NCBI GenBank assembly: GCA_046292445.1
Contig: JBKBQT010000004.1
Location: 1-64,000, forward strand
Length of the DNA: 64,000 bases
Source of the DNA: CALIZF01 sp046292445
GTDB lineage: Bacteria; Pseudomonadota; Alphaproteobacteria; Rhodobacterales; Rhodobacteraceae
Reading direction: 5' to 3'
The position numbers and the translations under genes were made by a program. The first letter of the stretch is position 1; every line of letters begins with the position of its first letter. Positions 41,295 through 50,076 of the stretch are shown piece by piece. The notes below the pieces were generated by a model. The model saw only the letters and a program-made list of their open reading frames with translations. It was not told the origin of the DNA and made no database searches.

Positions 41295-42508
41295 GCCGAC
41301 TGCCCCTGTCGCTCTATGCGATGCGCGCACGGTCGCGCGCACGCCGGGCCGGCGTTGCAGACCTTCCGCTACAGCCGCCGCGGGCCGACGGGCCGGTGAT
41401 CTGGCTCGACGCCGCCGATGCTGCCGCCGTGCCGCGCATCGCCGCCCTTGCGCGGCAGCTGCGGCGCGACCGGCCCCGGCTCACGGTGGTGCTGACCGGG
41501 CCGGGCCAGCCTTCGGCACAGGCAGGCGTGGTCATGCTCCCGCCGCTGGTCGATACGCCCGAGGTCAACGCCGCCTTCCTCGCGCATTGGCAACCGCTTG
41601 TTGCCGTGCTCGCCGGCGGGCCGGTGCGCCCCGCGCTGGCCGAGGCTGCCGCATCGGCGGCCGTGCCGCTGATCTGGCTCGAGGCGCCGGAACCCGAGAT
41701 CGCAGGGGGCGGCCGCTGGCCGCGCCTGATGCGGCGCACGCTGTTGCGGATGCAGGCGATCCACAGTCGCGACGAGGCCGCGCTGGCCGCACTGCGGCGG
41801 GCCGGGGCGCCGACCGACCGGCTGGAACTGACCGGCCTGCTCGAGCTTCCGGCAACACCGCCCGCCGCGAACGAACCCGAACGCGCGGCACTGTCGCGCG
41901 CGATCGGGACGCGTCCGGTCTGGCTCGCCGCAGCGGTCACGCTGGCCGAACTCGACGCCGTCGCCGCGGCGCAGCTCGAGGCGATGCGATCGGCGCACCG
42001 GCTTTTGCTCATTGCCGTGCCCGAGCCGGTGACCGCTGCGGCGGCGCTCGCCGACCGGCTCCAGTCCGTGCATGGCCTGACCGTCGGCCGCCGGTCGGCC
42101 GAGGCCGAGATCGACGACGACCTGCAGGTCTATATCGCCGATACCGAGGGCGAATATGGCCTGTGGTATCGTCTGGCACCCGTCGCCTACCTCGGCGGAA
42201 CGCTGACCCCGACCGGCAGTCTCCGGCATCCGTTCGAGGCTGCGACGCTCGGGACGGCGATCATCCACGGCCCGGCCGGGGGCGAGGCGGCCGGGGTGTT
42301 GGACATGCTGATACAGGCGCGCGCCACCCGCCCCATCGCCAGCGGCGCGGAACTGGGCACCGCGGTCGGCGACCTGCTCGCCCCCGACCGCGCGGCGCTG
42401 CTTGCGCAGGCGGGCTGGATGCAGGCGACGGCCGGGGCGGCGGCGACGGCGCGTGCAGTGCATGCCATCCTGCCGATCATCGACGCTGCGGCGGGCACGC
42501 GGCCGTGA
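41291..42508 (+). CDS. Kdo transferase-like (WaaA-type) protein with degenerate active-site motifs
   Basis: The C-terminal half is clearly WaaA-like: RPVWLAAAVTLAELDAV, GLTVGRRS, VYIADTEGEYGLWYRLAPVA (residues 280-299), then LGGTLTPTG and ATLGTAIIHGP. Canonical WaaA needs a catalytic Glu in an N-terminal HAVSVGEV-type motif; here the place reads DAADAAAVP (40-48). The ETELWPN block reads AGGPVRP, and GGHNPLEP has become GSLRHPFEA. It may be inactive or changed in specificity. I start at CTG 41291, which overlaps the upstream stop as CTGA and gives LSRLPLSLYA, like other WaaA N-termini. The conservative start is ATG 41321 (395 residues). It is followed by an LpxK-like gene. Confidence 0.8.
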   Translation: MSRLPLSLYAMRARSRARRAGVADLPLQPPRADGPVIWLDAADAAAVPRIAALARQLRRDRPRLTVVLTGPGQPSAQAGVVMLPPLVDTPEVNAAFLAHWQPLVAVLAGGPVRPALAEAAASAAVPLIWLEAPEPEIAGGGRWPRLMRRTLLRMQAIHSRDEAALAALRRAGAPTDRLELTGLLELPATPPAANEPERAALSRAIGTRPVWLAAAVTLAELDAVAAAQLEAMRSAHRLLLIAVPEPVTAAAALADRLQSVHGLTVGRRSAEAEIDDDLQVYIADTEGEYGLWYRLAPVAYLGGTLTPTGSLRHPFEAATLGTAIIHGPAGGEAAGVLDMLIQARATRPIASGAELGTAVGDLLAPDRAALLAQAGWMQATAGAAATARAVHAILPIIDAAAGTRP

Positions 42509-43326
42509 CGGTCGTCATCGCCCTGCGTCCGGCCTATCGCGCGGCGGACGGGCTCGTGCCGGCCCTCGCCGCGCTGGCCGCGCATCTGGCCGCCCGCGGA
42601 CGGCGGGTTCACCTGGCGCTGGCGGCGCCCGGCCCGGCGGGGCGGATCGCCCTCGATGCGGCCGCAGCCGACCCGATGCTGGCGCTGCTGGCGGCGCATG
42701 CACCGCTCTGGACGGCAGAGGCGCTGCCCGCGGCCGTGGCCGCGGCTTCGGGGGCGGATGGGGGAGCGGATGCGGTTCTGGCGGGCGGCGCCCTGCCGGG
42801 GGCCGCGCTGCGCCTGCTGCTGGCCAGCGCCCGCGTTGGCCTCGGTCGCGCATGGCCGCTGGGGCCGCTTGCCGCGCCGCGCGGGAAGCTCCTGCGCGCG
42901 GCCGATCTGTCGATCGTCATTGGCACGCGGGCCGAGATCGCCCATGCCCGCACGCGCGACCCTGCCTTGCAGGCAGGGATCGCCGCGGTGCCGGCCCTTC
43001 TTGCAACGGGGATGGACTGGGCGGGCGAGCGTCTGTTGCTCGCTGCGCCCGCGCCGGACCTTCCGGGGCTCGCCGCACTCCTGACCGCGGCGGGCGCGAG
43101 CGTCGCCGCGACGGCGCCGCTCGATCCGGCCGGCCTGCTGGCGCCGGCGCTGCGCAGCCGCCTGATGGCCGAGGCGCGGGCCCGTCGTGCGCGGATCGTT
43201 GCCCCCGAGGCCGAGGCAGCGCGGATGCCCGCCGCCTTCCGGCGCGAGGTTCTGGCACTGCCGGTCCGCCTGACCTTCCCCCAGCCTGCGCCGCTCGATG
43301 CCGCCCTTGCGCAGATCGGCCTCTAG
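42505..43326 (+). CDS. LpxK-like protein lacking the kinase P-loop
   Basis: The C-terminal half resembles tetraacyldisaccharide 4'-kinase, notably LASARVGLGRAWPLGPLAAP (residues 106-125) and MPAAFRREVLALPVRL then FPQPAPLDAAL at the end. LpxK phosphorylates lipid A at the 4' position. The parts needed for that are missing: the Walker A loop GGxGKTP is replaced by AADGLVP (13-19) and the DDGFQ block by GGALP (94-98). The 273 residues compare with about 330 in LpxK. The GTG start at 42505 overlaps the preceding stop. A catalytically dead paralogue is more likely than an active kinase. Confidence 0.75.
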   Translation: MTVVIALRPAYRAADGLVPALAALAAHLAARGRRVHLALAAPGPAGRIALDAAAADPMLALLAAHAPLWTAEALPAAVAAASGADGGADAVLAGGALPGAALRLLLASARVGLGRAWPLGPLAAPRGKLLRAADLSIVIGTRAEIAHARTRDPALQAGIAAVPALLATGMDWAGERLLLAAPAPDLPGLAALLTAAGASVAATAPLDPAGLLAPALRSRLMAEARARRARIVAPEAEAARMPAAFRREVLALPVRLTFPQPAPLDAALAQIGL

Positions 43327-43327
43327 G

Positions 43328-45031
43328 TCAGTTCCAGCACGATACCTGCACCGCCAGCGCCCGGCCGATCGCGGTCACATCCTCGGGCGCCATCGCACCA
43401 CTGCGCACCGCCGTCGGCACAGCGATGCCCCCGGCCTCCAGCACGGGCGCCACGACCGCGACCGGTGCGAAATATGCAACATCTTCCGGGAGTATCCGGC
43501 GGCCGTTTCCCCCCTGCGGCAGCAGAATCCCGACAACAGCACCCGCCGCGTCGAGCACAGGGCCACCGATATCGCCGGGCAGTGCGGCCAGCCGCGCCCG
43601 CGCGACCCCGGCCTCGCCTGCAAGCCCGCCCTCGGCCGCGAATGTCCCGAAGGTGAGCACCGGCACCGCAAGCGCTGCGCCGAACGGGAACCCGGCCACC
43701 GCCACCTCTGCCCCCGGACGCGGCAGCGCCCCCGCCCCGGCGAGGCGCGCCGGGGCAAGCGGCACGCGCGGGCGGAGCACGGCGATCCCCGCGGCCTCGT
43801 CGCGCAGGACGACATCCGCCGCGACCCCACCCTCGACTGTCACCGACCCGCAACCCGCCACCGCCTCGGCCGCCGTCAGAACCGTGCCGCGCGCATCGAC
43901 AAAGGCGCCCGACCGCTCGCGCGCCGGGCGGCGCGGCTCCAGCCCCGTCATCATGCCGGCCTTCACCGCCGGATCGAGCGGTTCCAGCGCGGGGTCCAGC
44001 GCCCGGTCCCCGATGGCGCGAAAGCTCCCCCGCATCGCCGCCAGAACCCGCCCCATGCGCACCGCATCGGGCGTGCGCCAGGACAACAGATACCCTTTGA
44101 TAAGGCCGCCGGTCAGTTCCGCATAGGCATAGGTCTCGACCATCGCGTTGCTGCCGCGGATCTCGAACGACCGCGCCCGGCGCTCGCGGGGGCCGTCGGG
44201 GGGCACCATCTCGGCCGCCTGCAGAAGATCATAGAGGGCGAACAGCGCGCCCTGGTCACCCGGCTGGCTGATGAGAACCACCCGCACGCCGCTGTCGCCG
44301 CGGGGCGTATACTGCACGAAGGGCGGCTCGTAGCCGGCGAAGGCGACGAGACCGAGCGGCAGGTCGATCTCGATCCCCGCCTCGGCCTCGGTCACCCGTG
44401 TCAGGCCTAGCTCCGCCACACCCGCCCGCCAGGCCGCGATCAGCGCGGTCCGCTGACGGGCCGTCAGGACGCCGGTCGCCTCGGCACCCTCGGCTGCCTG
44501 CCATGCGCCGATCGCCGCGCGCGTCCCCGGCCCGAAGGCCCCGTCGATGGCCGCGGCATAATGCCCGAACCAGGCGAGTGCGGTCTGGATCTCTTCGCGC
44601 GCGGGCCGGTCCAGCGCGGCCTCGTCCCGGCGGGCATCGGCGAGAGTCTCGCCCTCGGTCACAACGGTCGGTGCGGGGGCCGGCGGCGCAGGCGTATCCG
44701 ATTGCGGACCGATCCGGGCGCGGAAATTCCGCCCGTCGGCGAGGAAACTGTCGCCCGGGATCAGCCGGTCGTCGCGCAGCAGGCCAAGCCGCAAAGCCGC
44801 GTCGTCGGCCGCATAGGGCCCCAGCACGATCCCGAACCACCCGGTCGTGAGCGCATAGGCCGACACATCGGGGAAGGCGCCCGCCCAGGCTTGCAACCGC
44901 GCGAGCGCCTCGCGTTCGGAGGGCTGCGCCTCGATCTGGATCCAGCGCGTCTGCGCCGCCGCGCCCTGCGCGACCAGCATCAAGCCCACCGCAAACACCG
45001 CCGCGGCAAACCGCAATCCCAACCGCATCAT
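43328..45031 (-). CDS. Periplasmic trypsin-fold protein with lost catalytic triad, plus SPOR-like and peptidoglycan-binding domains
   Basis: This 567-residue exported protein has a signal peptide (1-26), a SPOR-like segment (about 27-110), a PG_binding_1 domain (about 140-200: TALAWFGHYAAAIDGAFGPG), a middle region, and a trypsin-like barrel (about 370-560). In the barrel, residues where active proteases carry His, Asp and Ser read TAAEAV (386-391), AGIAVL and GDIGGP (486-491), so all three are replaced. It likely binds peptidoglycan and proteins rather than cutting them. The gene converges on the LpxK-like gene with one base between them. Confidence 0.82.
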   Translation of the reverse strand: MMRLGLRFAAAVFAVGLMLVAQGAAAQTRWIQIEAQPSEREALARLQAWAGAFPDVSAYALTTGWFGIVLGPYAADDAALRLGLLRDDRLIPGDSFLADGRNFRARIGPQSDTPAPPAPAPTVVTEGETLADARRDEAALDRPAREEIQTALAWFGHYAAAIDGAFGPGTRAAIGAWQAAEGAEATGVLTARQRTALIAAWRAGVAELGLTRVTEAEAGIEIDLPLGLVAFAGYEPPFVQYTPRGDSGVRVVLISQPGDQGALFALYDLLQAAEMVPPDGPRERRARSFEIRGSNAMVETYAYAELTGGLIKGYLLSWRTPDAVRMGRVLAAMRGSFRAIGDRALDPALEPLDPAVKAGMMTGLEPRRPARERSGAFVDARGTVLTAAEAVAGCGSVTVEGGVAADVVLRDEAAGIAVLRPRVPLAPARLAGAGALPRPGAEVAVAGFPFGAALAVPVLTFGTFAAEGGLAGEAGVARARLAALPGDIGGPVLDAAGAVVGILLPQGGNGRRILPEDVAYFAPVAVVAPVLEAGGIAVPTAVRSGAMAPEDVTAIGRALAVQVSCWN

Positions 45032-45175
45032 GCCCCTGCCCGCTCCGCCCCGACAACAACCGGGCGCGACCCTAGCAGAGCGATCCGCGCGCGGCCACCC
45101 CGCCCCGCCGCCGATTGACCGCCGCCACGCGACCCACTAGGACGGGCGCGCATCCCGCGCCAAAGGACGTTTCCC

Positions 45176-46108
45176 GTGCCGCAAACGCATGCCCCGCGCA
45201 GCTTTCAGGAGGTGATCCTTCGGCTTCAGGCCTATTGGGCCGGCCAGGGCTGCGCGATCCTGCAACCCTACGACATGGAGGTGGGGGCGGGCACGTTTCA
45301 CCCGGCGACGACGCTGCGCGCCCTCGGCCCGCGGCCCTGGGCGGCGGCCTATGTGCAACCCTCGCGACGGCCGACCGACGGACGGTATGGGGAAAACCCG
45401 AACCGTCTCCAGCATTATTACCAGTATCAGGTCATCATCAAACCCTCGCCGCCGGACCTTCAGGATCTTTACCTCGGCAGCCTTGCCGCCATTGGCCTTG
45501 ACCCGCTGATGCACGACATCCGCTTTGTCGAGGACGACTGGGAAAGCCCGACGCTCGGCGCATGGGGCCTCGGCTGGGAGGTGTGGTGCGACGGGATGGA
45601 GGTGTCGCAATACACCTATTTCCAGCAGGTCGGCGGGCATGACTGTCGCCCGGTGTCGGGCGAACTGACCTATGGCCTCGAACGCCTCGCGATGTATGTC
45701 CTCGGTGCCGATCACGTCATGGACATGCCGTTCAACGACCCGTCCGCGCCGATCCCGCTGACCTATGGCGACATCTTCCGCCAGACCGAGCGCGAATACA
45801 GCCGCCACAACTTCGACGCTGCCGATACCGCGATGCTGCTGGCCCATTTTGCCGATGCCGAGACCGAATGCGCGCGCCTCCTGGGCTTCGACCCGGTCGA
45901 TCCCAAGGCCGGGAACCGCCCGAATGTCATGGCCCATCCGGCCTATGACCAGTGCATCAAGGCCAGCCATCTCTTCAACCTGCTCGATGCGCGGGGCGTG
46001 ATCTCGGTCACCGAGCGGCAAGCGTATATCGGCCGCGTGCGGGCGCTCGCCAAGGCCTGCGCCGATGCCTATGTCGCGACCGAGGCCGGGGGCGGGGCTG
46101 CGGCGTGA
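45176..46108 (+). CDS. glyQ: Glycyl-tRNA synthetase alpha subunit
   Basis: The alpha subunit of the bacterial tetrameric GlyRS holds the class II catalytic core. The 310-residue protein shows SFQEVILRLQAYWAGQGCAI, QPYDMEVGAGTFHPATTLRA, RRPTDGRYGENPNRLQHYYQ and the motif 3 region GELTYGLERLAMYV. The GTG start at 45176 lacks a strong ribosome-binding site but gives the family N-terminus. Two genes separate it from glyS, all overlapping by a few bases. The last residues overlap the next start (GTGA). Confidence 0.97.
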   Translation: MPQTHAPRSFQEVILRLQAYWAGQGCAILQPYDMEVGAGTFHPATTLRALGPRPWAAAYVQPSRRPTDGRYGENPNRLQHYYQYQVIIKPSPPDLQDLYLGSLAAIGLDPLMHDIRFVEDDWESPTLGAWGLGWEVWCDGMEVSQYTYFQQVGGHDCRPVSGELTYGLERLAMYVLGADHVMDMPFNDPSAPIPLTYGDIFRQTEREYSRHNFDAADTAMLLAHFADAETECARLLGFDPVDPKAGNRPNVMAHPAYDQCIKASHLFNLLDARGVISVTERQAYIGRVRALAKACADAYVATEAGGGAAA

Positions 46109-46578
46109 CCGGGCGCATCGCGGTCGGATTCATCGTGGTGGCGGCGCTGATTGCCGGCGCGGCACTCTGGTGGTTGCAGGAATATGCGTTCTACGACCGC
46201 GTCGCCTTCGCGGCCGGCGCCGAGATCCTGCTGACCCCCGCCGCGGGCGGCCCGCCCGAGCCGATCCCGGTGGAGGGCGTCACGGGCATCGATGCCACCA
46301 GCTCGCCCATCCGCTTCCGCGCCTGCTTCCGCACATCCCTGCCGCTCGCGGTCCTGTCCGAAACCTATGCCCCCTATCCCGCGGCGGTCCCGCTTGTGGC
46401 GCCCCGCTGGTTTGCGTGCTTCGACGCGGCGATGATCGGCGCCGCGCTGGAGCGGGGCGAGGCGCGCGCCTTTCTGTCCGAGGCGCAGGCACGCCGCGAC
46501 GTGGACCGCGTCGTTGCCGTTTTCCCCGACGGGCGCGGCTTTGCCTGGACCCAGCTTGCACCCGGGGCGGCGCGATGA
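46105..46578 (+). CDS. Small anchored protein between the glyQ and glyS genes
   Basis: This 157-residue protein has one N-terminal membrane helix (about 5-23) and a periplasmic domain with two conserved cysteines (RFRACFRTS and APRWFACFDAA) that could form a disulfide. I recall the same type of gene next to glyQ in other Rhodobacteraceae (a DUF6446-type protein, unchecked), but its function is unknown. The GTG at 46105 overlaps the glyQ stop, and its own stop overlaps the next start. Confidence 0.75.
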   Translation: MTGRIAVGFIVVAALIAGAALWWLQEYAFYDRVAFAAGAEILLTPAAGGPPEPIPVEGVTGIDATSSPIRFRACFRTSLPLAVLSETYAPYPAAVPLVAPRWFACFDAAMIGAALERGEARAFLSEAQARRDVDRVVAVFPDGRGFAWTQLAPGAAR

Positions 46579-47795
46579 CCGCCGACGGCCTTGCGCTCGA
46601 CAGTTTCGAGACGGCAACGCTAGCATTTCTCGCATATCTCGCCGGTGCTCATATCACCCGTCAGGTGGCTTTCCTGCGGAATTTCAACATTCCTGAACCA
46701 GTGACGGGTGGGCTGATCGCCGCCTTCGCAGTTCTGGGTTTCCAGCTTGCCGGGGGGCCGGCGGTGACGTTTGACCTTGCGCTGCGCGATTATCTCCTGG
46801 TGGTTTTCTTCGCCGGGATCGGCCTCAACGCGCGTCTCGGCGATCTGGCGCGCGGCGGACGCCCGCTGCTGATCCTCGTGATCCTCACGGTCGCGCTGAT
46901 CCTGGCGCAGAACATCGGCGGCACGCTCACGGCCGTGGTCTTCGGCCTGCCGGCGGCATCCGGTGTCCTGCTCGGATCGGCCAGCCTGACCGGAGGCCAC
47001 GGAACGACCATCGCATGGGCACCCGAGATCGCGGCGGCAACCGGGCGCGCGGGGCTGATGGAGCTTGGCATCGCCTCGGCAACGCTGGGCCTGATCGTCG
47101 CGGCGCTGATCGGCGGGCCGCTGGCCAAGGCGCTGATTACCCGGCACCGCATCGCCCCGCCCGATCCGGGCGAGGAACAATCCGTGGGCCTCGGCTGGGC
47201 CGACGAGGCGCGGGCCGGCATCACGCCCGTCACGCTGGTGCATGCGCTGTTCGTTCTGCACCTCGTGATCGTCGCGGGCATGGCCGTGCATGGGGCGATC
47301 CTCTGGGCCGGGCTCAAGCTGCCGCTGTTCGTGCCCTGCATGCTGGTCGCGATCCTCGCCGCGAACCTCTACCCGGTCCTTCTGCCTCGCGCCCCGCGCA
47401 TCGCGCGCAGCCCGACGCTCGCGCTCGTCACCGATTTCGCGCTCGGCGTGTTCCTCGCGATGTCGCTGATGGCGATGAACCTCGCGGCGCTGGCCGATAT
47501 CGGCGCGGTCGTCGCAGCGTCGCTGATGGTCCAGACGGCGCTCGCGCTGGTCTTCATCGCGGCGCTGGTGTTCCCGTTGATGGGGCGCGGGCATGAGGCC
47601 GCGGTGCTGTCGGCCGGCTTTGCCGGCTTTGCGCTCGGCGCGACGCCGACCGCCATCGCCAACATGACGGCGGTGACCAAGCGCCATGGCCCCGCGCCCG
47701 TCGCCTTCGTCATCCTGCCGCTCGTCTCCGCGTTCTTCGTCGATCTCGCCAATGCGACGATCATCCAAGGTTTCCTTGCAGTGCTAGGCCCCTGA
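46575..47795 (+). CDS. gltS: GltS-type sodium/glutamate symporter
   Basis: This 406-residue membrane protein has about ten to twelve helices in two inverted halves, each with a conserved hairpin: GVLLGSASLTGGHGTTIAWA (about 138-157) and GFALGATPTAIANMTAVTKR (about 352-371). These GGHG and GATPTA loops are typical of glutamate:Na+ symporters. It is translationally coupled both upstream (ATGA) and downstream (TGATG with glyS). A stretch near its start (46610-46700) looks less GC-rich than the surroundings. The specificity for glutamate is inferred only from the family. Confidence 0.9.
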   Translation: MTADGLALDSFETATLAFLAYLAGAHITRQVAFLRNFNIPEPVTGGLIAAFAVLGFQLAGGPAVTFDLALRDYLLVVFFAGIGLNARLGDLARGGRPLLILVILTVALILAQNIGGTLTAVVFGLPAASGVLLGSASLTGGHGTTIAWAPEIAAATGRAGLMELGIASATLGLIVAALIGGPLAKALITRHRIAPPDPGEEQSVGLGWADEARAGITPVTLVHALFVLHLVIVAGMAVHGAILWAGLKLPLFVPCMLVAILAANLYPVLLPRAPRIARSPTLALVTDFALGVFLAMSLMAMNLAALADIGAVVAASLMVQTALALVFIAALVFPLMGRGHEAAVLSAGFAGFALGATPTAIANMTAVTKRHGPAPVAFVILPLVSAFFVDLANATIIQGFLAVLGP

Positions 47796-49870
47796 TGCCC
47801 GACCTTCTGATCGAACTCTTCTCCGAGGAAATCCCCGCCCGGATGCAGCCACGCGCGCGCGACGACCTGCGGCGCCTGATGACCGAGGGGCTGGTGCAAG
47901 CGGGGCTGACCTATGCCGCCGCCGGTGCGCTTTCGACGCCGAGGCGCCTTGCGCTCCATATCGAGGGGCTCGCCGCCGCCTCGCCCCGCACGATCGAAGA
48001 GCGCAAGGGGCCGCGCACCGATGCGCCGCAGGCGGCCATCGACGGGTTCCTGCGGGCCACGGGCCTGCCGCTCGAGGCGCTCGAGCGGCGCGCTGACAAG
48101 AAGGGCGAGGTCTATTTCGCCCGGATCGAGCGCCCCGGCCGCCCGGCTGCCGAGATCGTCGCCGAGGTGCTCGAGGCGACCATCCGCAACTTCCCCTGGC
48201 CGCGGTCGATGCGCTGGGGCCTTGCATCGGCCGGCGAGACCGCATTGCGCTGGGTGCGCCCGCTGCAATCCATCCTCTGCATCCTGACGACCGAGGCAGG
48301 GGCCGAGATCGTGCCGCTGGCGCTCGACGGGATGACCGCCGGCAACACCACCCGCGGCCATCGGTTCCATGCACCCGAACCCTTTGCCGTAGCGTCGTTC
48401 GACGACTATGCCGCAAAACTGCGCGCCGCGCGTGTCATCCTCGACCCGGCCGAGCGGGCTGCGGCGATCTGGCACGAGGCCACGACGCTCGCTTTCGCGC
48501 GGGGCCTCGAGGTCGTCCCGGATCCCGCGCTGCTCGAGGAGGTAGCGGGTCTGGTCGAATGGCCGGTCGTCCTGATGGGGCCGATCGGCGCGGCGTTCCT
48601 GCACCTGCCGCCCGAAGTGCTGCAAACGGCGATGCGCACGCATCAGAAGTTCTTTTCTGTCAGGAATCCGGCCTCGGGGCGGATCGAGGGCTTCATCACG
48701 GTTGCAAATGTGCAAGCGGCCGATGGCGGCGCGGCGATCCTGAACGGCAATTCCCGCGTCCTCGCCGCCCGCCTGTCGGATGCCCGGTTCTTCTGGGACA
48801 ACGATCTGCGCGTGGTGGAGGCCGAGGGCCTCGAGGGGATGGCAGCCGGCCTGTCGGCCGTCACCTTCCACAACCGCCTCGGGTCGCAAGCCGACCGCGT
48901 GGCCCGCATCGTGGCGCTGGCGCGCGACATCGCGCCGCGCGTCGGCGCCGATCCAGCGCTGGCCGAACTGGCCGCCCGGATCGCGAAGGCCGATCTGCAA
49001 TCGGCGATGGTCGGCGAGTTTCCCGAACTGCAGGGGACCATGGGCCGCTACTACGCCCTGCATGCCGGCCTGCCGGCGGCCGTGGCCGACGCGGCCCGCG
49101 ACCACTATTCGCCGCTCGGCCCCTCCGACGCGGTGCCGACCGAACCCGTCTCGGTCGCCGTGGCGCTGGCAGACAAGATCGACACGCTGACGGGGTTCTG
49201 GGCCATCGACGAAAAGCCCACGGGGTCCAAGGACCCGTTCGCGCTGCGGCGGGCGGGGCTCGGGGTGATCCGGCTGGTGCTGGCGAATGGCCTGCGCCTC
49301 GGGCTGCTGGACACCGCGGCGGCCGCACCGCACGCGGCCGATGCCGCCGATCTCTTGGCCTTCCTGCACGACCGCCTCAAGGTCCACCTGCGCGAACAGG
49401 GCATCCGCCACGATGTGATCGACGCCTGCCTCGCGATGCCGGGCAGCGACGACATCGCCCTGCTGGTCAAGCGCGCCGAGGCGCTTGCCGCCTTCCTGCG
49501 GACCGAGGACGGCGAGAACCTCCTGCAGGGTTTCCGCCGGGCGAGCAACATCCTCGCCCAGGCCGAGGCGAAGGACGGCGTCGAATATTCCTTCGGCGCC
49601 GACCCGAAATTCGCCGACGGGCCGGAGGAGGCCGCGCTCTTCGCTGCGCTCGACGCCGCCGAGGCGGCGATAGATCCCGCGCTGGCCGCCGAGGATTTCG
49701 CCGCCGCCATGCGTGCGATGGCCGCGCTGCGGACCCCCATCGACGCATTCTTCACGGCAGTGCAGGTCAACGCCGACAATCCGATCATCCGGCGCAACCG
49801 GCTCAACCTGCTGCACCGTATCCGGGCGCTCTGCAGCCGCGCGGCGGCGCTGTCGCGGCTCGAAGGGTAG
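47795..49870 (+). CDS. glyS: Glycyl-tRNA synthetase beta subunit
   Basis: The 691-residue beta subunit contributes tRNA binding and acts with GlyQ in an alpha2beta2 enzyme. Recognisable segments are MPDLLIELFSEEIPARMQPR, the GDxxxFARIERPGRPAAEI-like region, KFFSVRNPASGRIEGFITVA, and the C-terminal HD-like part (KFADGPEEAALFAALD) through NRLNLLHRIRALCSRAA. The ATG lies one base into the gltS stop (TGATG). A 206-bp gap with no convincing gene separates it from the PPDK-like gene. Confidence 0.96.
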   Translation: MPDLLIELFSEEIPARMQPRARDDLRRLMTEGLVQAGLTYAAAGALSTPRRLALHIEGLAAASPRTIEERKGPRTDAPQAAIDGFLRATGLPLEALERRADKKGEVYFARIERPGRPAAEIVAEVLEATIRNFPWPRSMRWGLASAGETALRWVRPLQSILCILTTEAGAEIVPLALDGMTAGNTTRGHRFHAPEPFAVASFDDYAAKLRAARVILDPAERAAAIWHEATTLAFARGLEVVPDPALLEEVAGLVEWPVVLMGPIGAAFLHLPPEVLQTAMRTHQKFFSVRNPASGRIEGFITVANVQAADGGAAILNGNSRVLAARLSDARFFWDNDLRVVEAEGLEGMAAGLSAVTFHNRLGSQADRVARIVALARDIAPRVGADPALAELAARIAKADLQSAMVGEFPELQGTMGRYYALHAGLPAAVADAARDHYSPLGPSDAVPTEPVSVAVALADKIDTLTGFWAIDEKPTGSKDPFALRRAGLGVIRLVLANGLRLGLLDTAAAAPHAADAADLLAFLHDRLKVHLREQGIRHDVIDACLAMPGSDDIALLVKRAEALAAFLRTEDGENLLQGFRRASNILAQAEAKDGVEYSFGADPKFADGPEEAALFAALDAAEAAIDPALAAEDFAAAMRAMAALRTPIDAFFTAVQVNADNPIIRRNRLNLLHRIRALCSRAAALSRLEG

Positions 49871-50076
49871 CACGGGGCACTTGCCCAAAAGCCCCACGCC
49901 CGCGAAGGCGCAAGGCGGCGCAGCCTCCACCCCTGCGGGGAAAGGGAAGTGCGGATGCGTTCCGCGGCCCGGGTCGCGGCATGGCCGGCCGGAACGCGAC
50001 ATCCATGCGACGATTGTCAGACTTGCGTGACAGTCCATCCCGCGTATGCTGCGCCGACGGTCGAAAGGATGCCGCA

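Noticed and set aside
48559..50076. Extending the PPDK-like gene upstream through the glyS region
   Set aside because: The frame is open, but that part overlaps glyS and is arginine-rich; the homologous N-terminus begins at GTG 50077.
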